Origin: Gnetum montanum
Lineage: Eukaryota; Streptophyta; Gnetopsida; Gnetales; Gnetaceae
Direction: 5' to 3'
Assembly: GCA_015680685.1 (NCBI GenBank)
Contig: MNCI01030611.1
Location: 1 to 23,054, forward strand
DNA length: 23,054 nt
Shown: piece after piece, positions 8,870-18,930 of the stretch
How positions within the stretch are numbered: position 1 is the stretch's first letter
Layout: each line of letters opens with the position of its first letter
Translations under genes and position numbers: made by a program
The notes under the pieces: generated by a model
What the model was told of the DNA's origin: nothing
The model's input: only the letters and a program-made list of their open reading frames with translations
The model's database searches: none

Positions 8870-10817
8870 TTTGGTGTCATATGTGACTACAAACATAACT
8901 CATGATTAGCTTTTACTTTATAACCCTTAATTATTTTGATATCTTTCTCATTAGATTGGGTTACATTGTATCTTGGGTGTTAAGAGTTAGTCATTTTCAT
9001 GCTTTGTTTATGATCTTGGCAAGTTATACTAATTTAATATTATTTTATTCATTTGCTATTAGAGTTTGTGTGATGGTCTTAACACCTTATGATAGTTAAT
9101 TTTAATATTATTTTAATGGGTTAACCATGAGGAGTTAGAAAAATTTTGTATGAGAAACTAAAAGTTTGAGTTCCCTACAATATATAGCTTACCTTCGATA
9201 ACATGATGATTGAAAAATTGGTACAAACATATTAACGGTTTGAGAGTTATAACACTTGAAAGATTATTGGACTTTGGAAAATGGCAAAAAGTCCTCTTGC
9301 TTCTTTGGAAAATGATGCCAAGATGGCTAAGTGTCACACGTATCTAAACTATTTTTGTAACACGTCGACTCATCCAACTACGCTGATGTAGTTATTCTTA
9401 GCAAATTTTGCATTTAGAAAATGGAGGAATTTTGGCAAGTTTTGGGATGAAACAAGAGTCTAATGGAAGATGTAAAAAGATGACAACAACATAGAAGAGG
9501 GTTATTTATTCTTAAGGAAATGAAGTTGAACACATATGGAAGAACTTAAGATGTCAAAATTAAGTAGATCTGGATGTTCGCATGCGATTTGATGGGATTG
9601 ATCATGCAAGTGGCTGATGGATAGGAATTTTAAATTAAGGGATACTAAAGGGATTTCAAGTGGCTCCTCTCTAAAGCAAGTGTATGCCCCTGATGCCCTT
9701 GCATGCCCTCATCCCAAGGAGTTTGTAGGCACCAAGGATGATTAATGGTCATTTCAAGTTAAAACTCTAATCAAATGGAGTAAATGCCATAGGATTATGG
9801 GATCCTTACAACAAATGTGTTAAGTAACCATGATATAAGGAAATGGGATGGTGTTTCATGGGTTGAGAATGATGGTAGAGAGAGAATGGTAAGAGATTCT
9901 TATCTAGGTCACATGAAGTCCTTATGAAGTGTGTGATTAACATGATCTGATACTGTCCCATTCTCAGTCAAGACCAAGTCCATCCACTTTTAGTGACTTT
10001 GCATCACCATATCTTGGTCCTTTGACCATCAAGAGTTCATGACAATTCCCAAAGGACAACCACCACACCAAGAGTAGAAAAAAAGAGAAGAAGAAGATAA
10101 AAAGGGCCTTAGTTAGAGGTGTGCCCTTAAGCATGAGTAACATGTCTTTCCAGCCCCATAACTAGTGCTTGTAGCCCATGATTTTTTCTAAGGGGTATGC
10201 TTTAAATTCCCATGTTCTTTGTTCTATTTTTTGTCATGGAAACCATAACATGCAAAGGCATGATTCCTTTAATGGTCAATAGCAGGAGTGGTGAGATACT
10301 AATGGAGAAGAATCATAAAACTTGAGAAAGAAGTTGAGAAGTATATACAACAAGTCCCCTTAAAATCACATTCTTTTTTATTCCTTCTTGGCCTATTTTG
10401 GGTCTATAAGTAGCCAGATCATTAGTTACTTTTATTTTCACTTGGAAGGACCTCATGCTCGAAAGATGTAGAGTCTCTGTAGAATGGACGGAATGGATGG
10501 ATGTTATGGTCCCATTGCTTGCTACCATGAGAAAATTGACAACTTGTTAGTAGAGGCCATAATCCAAAGACAAAATTTTGGCCACTTAGCAAATCAACCA
10601 TGATATTCATAGTTGCATTAAATGGCTTTAAGACTTAACAACAATAGTGCAAAATCAAAGATTTCCTATAAAGCAAGATAAAATACTAAAAAGCAAGATG
10701 AAAGAAAAGGAAAAATATATAAAATAATTGATAAAATTGTCACTAAAATGAAAAACATATTAAGAATGGTGTAAAACAAAAAGGTGAAAAATGGGTTAGT
10801 CCTCACAAGTGTTGGCA
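8870..10817 (-). repeat. Post-integrase spacer of element E2, distal part
   Basis: Non-coding. Read on the minus strand it follows the same order as the E1 and E3 spacers. It has a T-rich tract with TTTTACACCATTCTTAA (about 10780), then a block shared with E3 at 22340-22600. GGAAAGACATGTTACTCATG follows at 10151, then CTCTAACTAAGGCCC (about 10120), AAAGTCACTAAAAGTGG (about 10000) and CACTTGCTTTAGAG (about 9680). ORFs at 10313-10528, 10422-10610 and 8902-9099 are not conserved and are judged chance frames. No gene is seen. Confidence 0.62.
10809..10817. repeat. Left 9-bp target-site duplication of the 2.9-kb insertion
   Basis: GTGTTGGCA here and GTGTTAGCA at 13739-13747 flank the inserted block, with one mismatch. 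The uninterrupted E3 spacer at 22077-22115 bridges the two sides. Confidence 0.5.
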
Positions 10818-12172
10818 CATTTTGGCCATATTATGGAGCAGGAATATAAAAAGTATCACATGTTTTTTCTTAAGAAAGGAGGTGTGAAGATATACACTTG
10901 AAGATTATTATTAGTCTTACTTACTTCAACTTTAGGTAGCTATTCCATTTAGTGATGCTATTAATTCATATTCTCCTTGCATAAGGTTTAATTCATTGTC
11001 CAAGATAAACCCATTGCATTGAAAAACCATTATGTTTGCCTGAATACATTTAATTCAAATATATATATTTTGGATGAGGATGGATAACTTGAATATTAGT
11101 GATTGTATAATTCCAAGTCCAAGGAAAGAAAAAACATTAGAGGGGTACCATAACAATACCATTATAGTTTCAAAAAATTTTAAAATATATATATAATAAT
11201 AGTCAAATAAAGGTTTTGGCTCAATTCCACCACTCATCGCCACTCACCACCATTAACACTCATGACATGACTGATTTCGCGTTTAGTGTGGCCTCCATGG
11301 CATTGATGGGCCAAATCATTGTGGAGATGTGATGAGAATAAGAATTAAAGTCCTCACAACTTTGTTCCTGGGTTCTCAATTCTTTGTTCTGCAATGATTT
11401 CCTCATTTGTCACAAGTGTACCTTTAGTGCTAAAAAATTGTTTGCCAAGAAAAGAATATACACAAAGAAATGAAAGTGAATCCAACCTTTACATTTTGTT
11501 TGAGGTTTAACAGTGTTGGGGCATTATTGTTTTAGCATTTCTAAAGAGTCTATAGTTACTCTTTTTTAGTTTTATTTCTCAAAGGTAAAATATGCAAGAG
11601 TAGGGTTAACTTGGATGGATGTGAGAGCTTTTGCCTACCTTGCTATTTCAAAGAGAAAAAACAAATGAAACAAATGTGAACAATGGGTGTCCCTATAAAA
11701 CTATCTGATGAACCTCTAATTAAACAAGTGAGAACAAAAATCATTTTAAACGGTAGTGTTTCCAATCATTGCTCCACCAACAAGTAAAATTGCAAGAAGA
11801 CATGGGAGCTCCATTGCCACCTTAGCTACTAGCCTTGTGCTTATTCTGTTTCCACTATTATGGCCACCAGTATTTCCACAGAGGCCATCGCTATCTCCAT
11901 ATTGAAGCTATCTGGTTTTGGAATGTCATCAAAAATGGACTTTGATTATGATTCAATTGTAACGACATCAGTCGTGACAGTTGCAAGTAGAAAGGATGAC
12001 ATATGGCAAGAGGTATCGAACCCTACGTGTGCCAGGATTTGGATAACTTAATCCTGCATTATTGTAAGGTAAATTTTTGAAGCTGCCATTGGTGAAACCT
12101 ACATCTTTTCTATTGACGTGTCCAGCAATGACCTTAGTAAAGCTTATCAACAAGACATTGAAATTGTGAGTT

Positions 12173-12764
12173 GTTACAAACTATGAGTTTGTTACCTAAA
12201 TTAACAATGGTTAGTATGATAGAATACACACATGTACCTAAACACTTGGTCTAAGTATATGCTATCTCTTTGATCAATTAATCATATGTTTACTTGGTTC
12301 CACTTAAATAAAAACTCAATTTAAAATGGAGAAGAAAAATTTATAGGATATTTGTACAACTTGATATATGAAGAAGACATTTGGCTATGACTCCTTTTAT
12401 GTCTATAGAAATTGTAACTTACTATGATAACCTTTATGATGTTTGTTACTAAGGAAGCACTTGGCAACAATAGCTTAAATTTCTCATAATTCCCATGGAA
12501 GCTATAACTTCTAGGGTGGGTATAAATTTATATGCCTAAGATATTTGTAAGACGCATACCTTCTCATGATTATTGTAACTACCTTAAGGTCACTATAAAA
12601 GGACCTTCAAAGGTAGATTAAAAGGAGAAGGAAGATTAGGGAAAAGAAATTTTGAAGAATTCTTATAAGATGCCTTACTAAAGACATCAATTTGCCTACT
12701 TTATTCTAATCCTATGAGTTCATTTCTTCTCATTTTAGTTTAGTTGCTTAGCTAATGGTTTACA
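12173..12764 (+). repeat. Possible Copia-type LTR
   Basis: The candidate starts TGTTACAAACTATG and ends GGTTTACA, directly before a Met-tRNA-like primer-binding site. ACTATAAAAGGACC at about 12592-12605 gives a well-placed TATA box roughly 160 bp before the end. No second copy was found in the window, so the left boundary is a guess. Confidence 0.33.
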
Positions 12765-12780
12765 TGGTATCATGCTTGGC
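12765..12780 (+). promoter_or_regulatory. Possible initiator-Met tRNA primer-binding site (Copia type)
   Basis: TGGTATCATGCTTGGC follows the CA end of the candidate LTR. Plant Copia elements commonly start their internal region with TGGTATCAGAGC. The first eight bases match, then a small difference follows. Confidence 0.42.
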
Positions 12781-13738
12781 ATTTAATTTTGGGAATTATC
12801 CTAGGTTGCTTTTATAGTTATGTTTTTGTGCAATTTTTTCCATACAAGAGCTCATGTTGTTGGAAGCCTCAAGAGCATTTTAATAGTGTCTTAATGAAAT
12901 TGCCTATTTTGAGCATAGAGGATTTAAGACAATCTTTAGTATTTTGATGGGACTGAAATAGCTTCTTAATTTTTAAAGTTTATTGCCTTAGTATTTCAAC
13001 CAAGAAATTGTCGAATTTTTTAAATCTCTATTGAATGTAATCTTTGACAACTATTAACTAGCCAAAATAAAGACTCATACATTTATGCAACAATTTTTGG
13101 AAGTATAATAAGATTGTCTTTATGAAATTGCATGTTAAGCTTATTATGTTTGGACAATTTGTAGTTGTTGAATCAGGAATAGCTTTATCACGAAGTGTTT
13201 CTCCATGTCAATTTATCTTGCTTAAATTTTTGAGATTTCATGCAATTTTGCTTTCTTTTATTTCTCTTTCTTAAGTCCATTGAATCTCGTTCTATTTCTA
13301 GTTTTCTTGTGGAACTTTTTCTCTAGGGGAAATTAGGAGTAGATTGGTAGAATTGTGCTTAAATTTTTTTGCAAAATTTTATTTGTTACAATTAGGTATT
13401 ATAAGGACTATATAGACTAAGTGATTAAACAAAATAGGAATCTCCAACAACTCACAATGTTTAACAAAGTTGGCTGAATCTCCTTTATGATAGCTGATTA
13501 CAATTTTATACACAAGCTAATCATTTTAACATTCACAATTGCAAACACATACTCATGTCTAGTACGTTTTATAACTACTAAGTTTATTTGGAGGTATTTG
13601 GGCCTTGGTGTTGCCAGAGACTAGCAAGCACCTAAACCCTGTTTGAAGAACACCTTCAATCTCATGACTTCCCAAGGTTACGAAACCATGAGGCCCACCA
13701 CATTGGTGGTTGCATCCCAAACAGTTGCCAACAACATG

Positions 13739-13799
13739 GTGTTAGCATGGATGGCCATCTCCCCCACAATTGAGTTAAGAGGAAGATATTTAAAAAATA
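13739..13799 (-). promoter_or_regulatory. Internal purine tract and proximal spacer of element E2
   Basis: On the minus strand GTGGGGGAGA (13767 to 13758) is followed by TGGCCATCCATGC. E3 has GAGGGGGAGA at 22067-22076 followed by TGGTCACCTATGC. The tract comes right after the integrase in both copies and resembles a polypurine tract, but it is far from the LTR. Bases 13739-13747 are also the right target duplication of the 2.9-kb insertion. Confidence 0.6.
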
Positions 13800-15190
13800 A
13801 AGTGCACTTGTTTTGAGGTGTTGGTATGGTTGGTTACTTTTGGTTTAAGTAAAGGTTTCACTTGTTGGATGTTGACCAGTAGTCATTATTCTAGGCTTTA
13901 AGGGTAGTAAATGATCATGGTACCCGAAGAAAAAGTTTTATGAATGATATAAGGCTCTTCTCATAATGTTAGGAATTTAGTACGTTAAGGTACATGCATG
14001 GGGTTCCAGTAGAAGACTTTATCACTAAGTTGAAAACTTAACTCTTTATGTCTTTACATCATGACGTTGTTTGGCATGTGCCTTGTGCACTTCATTTATA
14101 GTTAAGGTTAATTGTCGATTTTCATTTAATACATTCAGTGTCATGAGGTGTTCTCATTGTGCTAGATCAAGGTAAAGGTTAAGCTTAAAAGTAGTTGAAA
14201 GTATAAGGAGCTTAGCTTGGATTGGAAGTTTAGGTAACTTTTTGTACACCATCTCATAAGGAGAGGATCCTATAGAAAATGTTAATGTGGATCAATAAGT
14301 CCATAGAGCATTATTGAGTTTCATGCTCCAATCCTTCCCATACTAATTATATAAGTTAGTATTCAGGTTATCTCCATATTAGTAACTTCATCTTGACCGT
14401 TGGCTTGGAGGTGATAAGGGGTTATAAGTTTATGTTGCACCCCCAAGCATTACATTAGTTTCCAAAAATTAGCCCATGTAAAATGAGTTCCATTATTGAA
14501 AATAAGTGTTCTTGACACACTAAACCTATTTACCACATTTTGTTGGATAATTTGTGCTGTAGTGGAAGATGAACAATCAATGACAGCTACACCTTTGACC
14601 CACTTAATGAAGTAGTCAATAGCTACAATGATGTATGACTTTTCATTGGACATGGAAGTGATGGATCTCATGAAGTTAATGCCCTGGATGTTAAAGGGTT
14701 CGAGTGGTTAGATCCACTATTGAGGCCCTTCCATTTAGGTTGTTATTCCTTCATCTCATTGGTTGTGTTCACATGAATGCAAAAAATTGTGGACATCCTT
14801 GAAAATGATGGGCTAAAAGTACCTTACTGTAAGGATCTTCACGGCTATCCTCTTGCTTGCATAATGGCCCCTACAAGGACCTTCATGCGTGTCCTAGAGG
14901 ATTTGAAGTTGATTTTCATTAGGCACCCAACATCGTACCAAACCATTAGTACGAGCCTTGTAAAAGTTTCCTTGAATTTCCATGTAATGTTTAGCTTGCT
15001 GAAGAAACTATTGCTTCTTCTTATTATCCGACTCCTATGGGGTCTCTTGAGTGAGAAGATACGAGGGGAAATCATTGTACCAGTTGGTATCCTTGAAAAT
15101 CTTAACATTAAGGAACTTGGCAAAGAGGAGTTCATCTGGGAATTAATTAGATATAGGCTTGTCATCCTCTTTGCTATCCCATTATAACCA
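13800..15190 (-). pseudogene. Integrase of element E2, decayed, catalytic Asp residues lost
   Basis: The integrase inserts element cDNA into the host chromosome. On the minus strand the order is a degraded H-H-C-C zinc region (about 14920-14760, THEGPCRGHYAS then HSCEHNQ), the catalytic core (open at 14671-14450, SYIIVAIDYFIKWVKG and NGTHF), the LNNALWTY segment with SSPYEMVYKKLPKLP (about 14310-14215), and a broken C-terminus to about 13800. The first core Asp lies in a segment reading GINFM where E3 has GIDFM. The second reads FNNGTHF where E3 has LDNGTHF. Both are Asp-to-Asn. Several stops and frame changes occur. It lies between RNase H and the E2 spacer, and is homologous to 20830-22000. 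Confidence 0.85.
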
Positions 15191-15570
15191 AGACAAGTGA
15201 TTGACGATCACATTCTCAGTTCCCTTCCTGTTCACCATTGTAAGATCGAACTCTTGCAAAATTACTAGCAATTGAATCACATGGAGGCTCACGGCTAGCT
15301 TATTCATCAGGAAATGGATAACACTATGATCTATGTGTACAAAGATTTTGTATCTAAGCACATAGTGCCTAAAATTTTTCAAGGAGAATACCATTGCCAT
15401 GAGCTGCTTCTCAGTGGTGTTATAATTTAGTTGTGCAACAACAATGCTTATGCTTATAAAATAAATATAATATGGTCATTTCTGATCATCCAATTATGTG
15501 AGCACCACTCCCAATGTGTAATTGGATGCATCCATCATGATGTGGAAGGGTTTAGACCAATCTAGAGCAT
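15190..15570 (-). pseudogene. RNase H of element E2, decayed
   Basis: This is the domain that degrades the RNA strand of the RNA-DNA hybrid during reverse transcription. The minus strand shows MDASNYTLG-like residues (about 15540-15515), a broken central part, then FSLKNFRHYVLRYKIF, HIDHSVIHFLMNK and VIVNHLSWL. E3 has D in the corresponding VADHLSQL, so an acidic residue is changed to Asn here. The opening Met at 15400 is only the start of an uninterrupted stretch. It follows RT and precedes integrase, the usual order in Ty3/Gypsy pol. Confidence 0.82.
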
Positions 15571-16690
15571 TTAGAGTAGGAGTTTCTACAAGCTTTTGCT
15601 TTAATTGTTGGAATACATGCTTGCATTTCTAAGTCTAATCAAAGGATGTATCCTTCTTAGTTAACTCCACCAACACCTTGGAGATTTTGGAGAAGTTCTC
15701 AATGAAGTGCTAATAGTAACAAGTGTGTCCAAGGAATGACCTCACATCCTTCAACATTTTAGGTTATCTAGTGATTCCTTGGATGACTTGTAATTTCTCT
15801 AAGTTCATCTTGATCCCCTTTTTTTTGAAATTCTATGTCTTAAGACTATGCCCTCTTGGACCATCAAATGGCTTTTCTACTAATTGAGTCTTAAGTTTGT
15901 CTCCATGTAATGTTTTAGCACTTGCTCTTGCTTGAAGGTAGTACCATAAGTGGTGAAGTCATCCATGAAGACCTTAACGCTCCTACCAATTTGCTACTAG
16001 AAAATGCTAAGCATCATGTATTGGAAAGTAGAAGGGGCGTTGCATAGGCCAAAGGGCATCTTTTTGTATGCAAAAGTCCCCCATGGACTTATGAAGGTAA
16101 TTTTGGCATGGTCCTTTGGTGCTATCTAGATTTTATTATAGCCACTATAACCATCTAGAAAACTATAGTAGTTGTGCCCTATGAGACTATCCAACACCTA
16201 GTCTATAAATGATAATGAGAAATGATCCTAGAAAGTTACCATATTCAATAGCCTATAGTCCATATAGACTCTCCATTTATCCCTTTTCTTAGGTACAATA
16301 ATAAGTGGGCTAACCCACTAACTATTTACAATGGAATAAATGAATCCCACCTTAAGAAGTTATTCAATTTCATTTGTGACAACTTACTTAAGCTTCAGAT
16401 TCAACCTTTTCTACAGCTACCTTTTGGGTTTGATGGAGGGGACTATGTAAATTTGATGTTGGCATATCCTAGGATCTATTCATGTTAGTTCATGATATAA
16501 AAAGGCAAAGGCTATTGGCCATTTGTTAACCTCTTCCAGTAGGTTCTTTTTTTGTGCTTGAGTAAGATAGGCATTTATGGTCACCGGCTTATTCATCTCA
16601 AGATAAAGATATTCTAGATTAGCTAGTAAGGCCCTTAGTTCAAGGGGCTCTTGCTTGAACTGATTTGGGATCTCCAACTCTCCCTAATCC
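15571..16690 (-). pseudogene. Reverse transcriptase of element E2, decayed
   Basis: This is the RNA-dependent DNA polymerase of the element. The linker (16677-16480) opens with EIPNQFKQEPLELRALLANL, matching E3 at 19147-19200. Then follow GFIYSIVNS, DYRLLNMVTF, SFLDGYSGYN, TFAYKKMPFGLCNAPSTFQ and the catalytic box FMDDF (minus strand, 15969 to 15958), which is intact. Beyond it are the LRLN segment, the thumb/connection region and FLGHTCYY-like residues down to about 15570. Stops and shifts interrupt the frame repeatedly. The FMDDF form of the YxDD box is typical of the Athila/Tat group. Confidence 0.87.
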
Positions 16691-16929
16691 ATCTTAGCCT
16701 ATGCATGGGAGAGTTGGCTATGCATTTGCTCTATTTCATCCATGTACTTGACGTAAGCATTTGTGCGGTTTTCTATTGGTTTCACGCATAGTTTCGAATA
16801 TACCTCATTATGCATTGTCAGCCATTAGGCACCTTCCTATTTTGTGGTTGTTGCATACAGGCACTTTTGAATGGTAAATGACTCAACACACTTATTGCAT
16901 GATGTGATGGGGGTACTTTAAATAGTCCA

Positions 16930-17480
16930 TATCTTTTGCATGCAATGCCACCCTTTGTCACTATATGCAATGCATGGAACTCACTTCTTCTCTATTTTAC
17001 TAAATTCATTTTCCCTGGAAATTTCCAAGGAAAGATCTCGAAACCCCATCTTGGCATCAATTGTGCTAAGCCAAGCCCTTTCCATGATAATAAGGAAGTC
17101 TTGCTTATAGTAATCAACATGGATCATTAGGAAGTCTACACGATAAGACCATGCATCGACAAGCTTCAATGTGATGTTACATTTCTTTAATGAAGGTAGG
17201 TTTTAGGTCTTGTACATTTTTTGTGAGATTAAATTAACTCCATAACTTGAGTTGAATATAGCCTTGTAGGGATCATCCCCTACAAAGTATAAATAGATAA
17301 GGGGACTCCCAAGAGCATATCATTTCCTAAGAAGATGGTTAGCTCTGATCCAATTAGTAATTGCATGGATCAACATGATGGTATGCATATTTGATGACTT
17401 GTGATTTGAATGAACCTTGAGGTTGATTTTAGAAGTGGTGGATGTAGAATTAGTAACTATGGATTTCTACAAGGGTTTTG
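16930..17480 (-). pseudogene. Aspartic protease (retropepsin) of element E2, decayed
   Basis: Retropepsins cut the retroelement polyprotein. The minus strand contains an AIFNSSYGVNLI-like active-site segment (about 17260-17225) where the catalytic Asp is replaced by Asn, then LVDAWSYRVDFLMIHVDY and IIMERAWLSTIDAKMGF (17160-17030). The last matches E3 SIIMGRAWLSTID. The upstream MLIHAITNWIRANHLLRK segment matches E3 MLTHAITNWIKAGHLPRK. Stops are scattered through the frame. It is not functional. Confidence 0.8.
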
Positions 17481-18105
17481 GAGAACTGTTGGTCCTAAAG
17501 AAAGCCCTTTTTTGAGGTTTAGGTTCAACACCACTCGAGTGATTATCCAGTTTTAAGTTAACAGCCATTGTTGCATTTCATTGTTGCGACTAAGGAAGAA
17601 TTTCTTCTTGCATAAATGGAGGAAGTGGCAAGGGAGTAGTATTATATGGTGTAGAGTTTGGTGATGGATAGGGAAGAGGATAACCAGAGGAAGAAGCAGA
17701 TCTTAGAGTATGGGTTTGATGATATTTTGGAGGGTAGTAGTGGTAATTGAAAGGATTGTAGCTTATAGAGCCACAGGGAAATACAGATTGCTGGACATAC
17801 TATCCATAGGGATTCAGCTACTGGTAAGGCTATTGATGTTTGGGTGGTGGCATCCACCATGACTGTGGGTTTTTCCATTGCTAATATTGCTCCTGAGGTT
17901 GAGTTGGTGCTCCACTCGAATAATACTATGTTTGGTGGAATTTCTGCTTAGGATTGCCTTGAGGATAATGCAATCTCTTGGGTGGCTGCCTCTTTGCAAA
18001 TATTGGATTCAAGGCATATAACCTAGATTCTTATAGATGCAACATCATAGGACAACATCCCTTGGGATGTTCATACTGATAGATATTCCACAAACATACC
18101 ATCCT
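17481..18105 (-). pseudogene. Gag C-terminal region of element E2, truncated
   Basis: Gag is the structural nucleocapsid polyprotein. The minus strand gives a stretch with EHPKGCCPMM, like a damaged CCHC zinc knuckle (about 18075-18040), followed in the same frame by FAKRQPPKRLHYPQGN. A Pro/Gln-rich tail with QWKNPQSWWMPPPKHQ and PLPLPPFMQEE comes next. The PKPQKRAFFRTN segment matches E3 NRMKKRPFFRAN at 18241 onward. The sequence ends near 18105, where E3 begins in the opposite direction. The capsid part, leader and 5' LTR are absent. Confidence 0.6.
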
Positions 18106-18246
18106 TCTCATCTAGCTGCACCTCTTCCACCTTTAACTCCATTACCACCTACTCCAGCTATGTAGGGTGAACTCCCTATCCAACCGCAGTAACGTAACAG
18201 CACAAGGGCTATTAACCCTCAACCTACTGTTGGTTTTGACAACCGC
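18106..18246 (+). pseudogene. Gag C-terminal, proline-rich tail of element E3
   Basis: The plus strand gives a Pro-rich stretch (LPPLTPLPPTPAM) and then QPTVGFDN before the protease. It aligns with the E2 tail at about 17680-17520. Stops are present. The start of E3 is lost at the head-to-head junction. Confidence 0.55.
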
Positions 18247-18930
18247 ATGAAGAAAAGACCTTTCTTTAGAGCCAATAGACAAACTAAGCCCTTGCAACCA
18301 CACGTGGCTAATTCTTCAACCGCCTTACTATCACTTGAAGCTTCAGAGCTCCCTTCAATCCAAAAATCATGCTTAATGCATACGGTCATGTTAACTCATG
18401 CCATCACCAATTGGATAAAAGCTGGCCATCTTCCTAGGAAATTCTTTGATCATAGGAGTCCTCTAATATATCTACAAATCATTGGAAATGAACCGTGTAA
18501 AGCTCTTTTGGATTCAAGTTCTGGTGTCAACTTAATTTCTCAAGAAATTTACAAGGCCTGGAACCTACCTCCACTAAAAAAGAGTAACATTCATTTAGAG
18601 TGGGCTGACTAGTCCATCACTATCTGATTGGGACTAGTGGAGGACATTGTCACCACTATTTGTGGGTGGTCGTATCTAGCCAACTTCCTAGTGATTCAAG
18701 TGAACAATGGTAAAGGGGACTTCTCAATCATAATGGGAAGAGCATGGCTAAGCACAATTGACATGCGTTTAGGTATCCACGATATTTCCTTAAAAATATC
18801 AAAGGAAAATATGTTTGAAAAAATTGAGAAGAAGAAAGTTCCATGTATCGCATACAGTGACACAATGTGTAATTGTATGCAGAAGTCATGGTTTGTGCAA
18901 CGTTTAATATTGCTTGCATGAAATTAGTGC
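18247..18930 (+). pseudogene. Aspartic protease region of element E3, decayed
   Basis: It is open at 18247-18612 and again at 18628-18921 (Met at 18628), with stops between. The active-site segment ALLDSSSGVNLI keeps the catalytic Asp (codon 18511-18513), but the usual D-S/T-G glycine is Ser. E2 has Ser at the same place. The second half carries VEDIVTTICGWSYLANFLVI and SIIMGRAWLSTIDMRLG, the family's conserved G-R-x-W-L block. It is flanked by the gag tail upstream and the PR-RT linker downstream. The glycine change probably prevents activity if it is not ancestral. Either way the stops make the frame dead. Confidence 0.82.

Larger units (their letters stand above)
10818..13738. mobile_element. 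Foreign insertion of about 2.9 kb in the E2 spacer
   Basis: This block has no counterpart in the E1 or E3 spacer. Subtracting it brings the distance from E2 integrase to the accessory ORF down from about 4.9 kb to about 2.0 kb, matching E1 (2.2 kb). It is flanked by a near-perfect 9-bp direct repeat, a length typical of Mutator-like DNA transposons. The outer ends begin CATTTTGGCC and, from the other side, CATGTTGTTGGC, giving only weak terminal similarity. No transposase is visible. The block holds a possible Copia-type LTR and primer-binding site (12173-12780), AT-rich sequence around 11040-11190, and short ORFs (11860-12051 plus, 11968-12153 minus, 11055-11243 minus) that I do not recognise. 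It may be a composite of more than one insertion. Confidence 0.5.

Noticed and set aside
11860-12153. Overlapping small ORFs on both strands inside the 2.9-kb insertion
   Set aside because: Neither has a recognisable domain. Their lengths (about 60 residues) are within chance expectation and there is no second copy to compare.
14777-15187. 136-residue plus-strand ORF
   Set aside because: It is the antisense of the E2 integrase N-terminal region. The minus-strand reading carries the family motifs.
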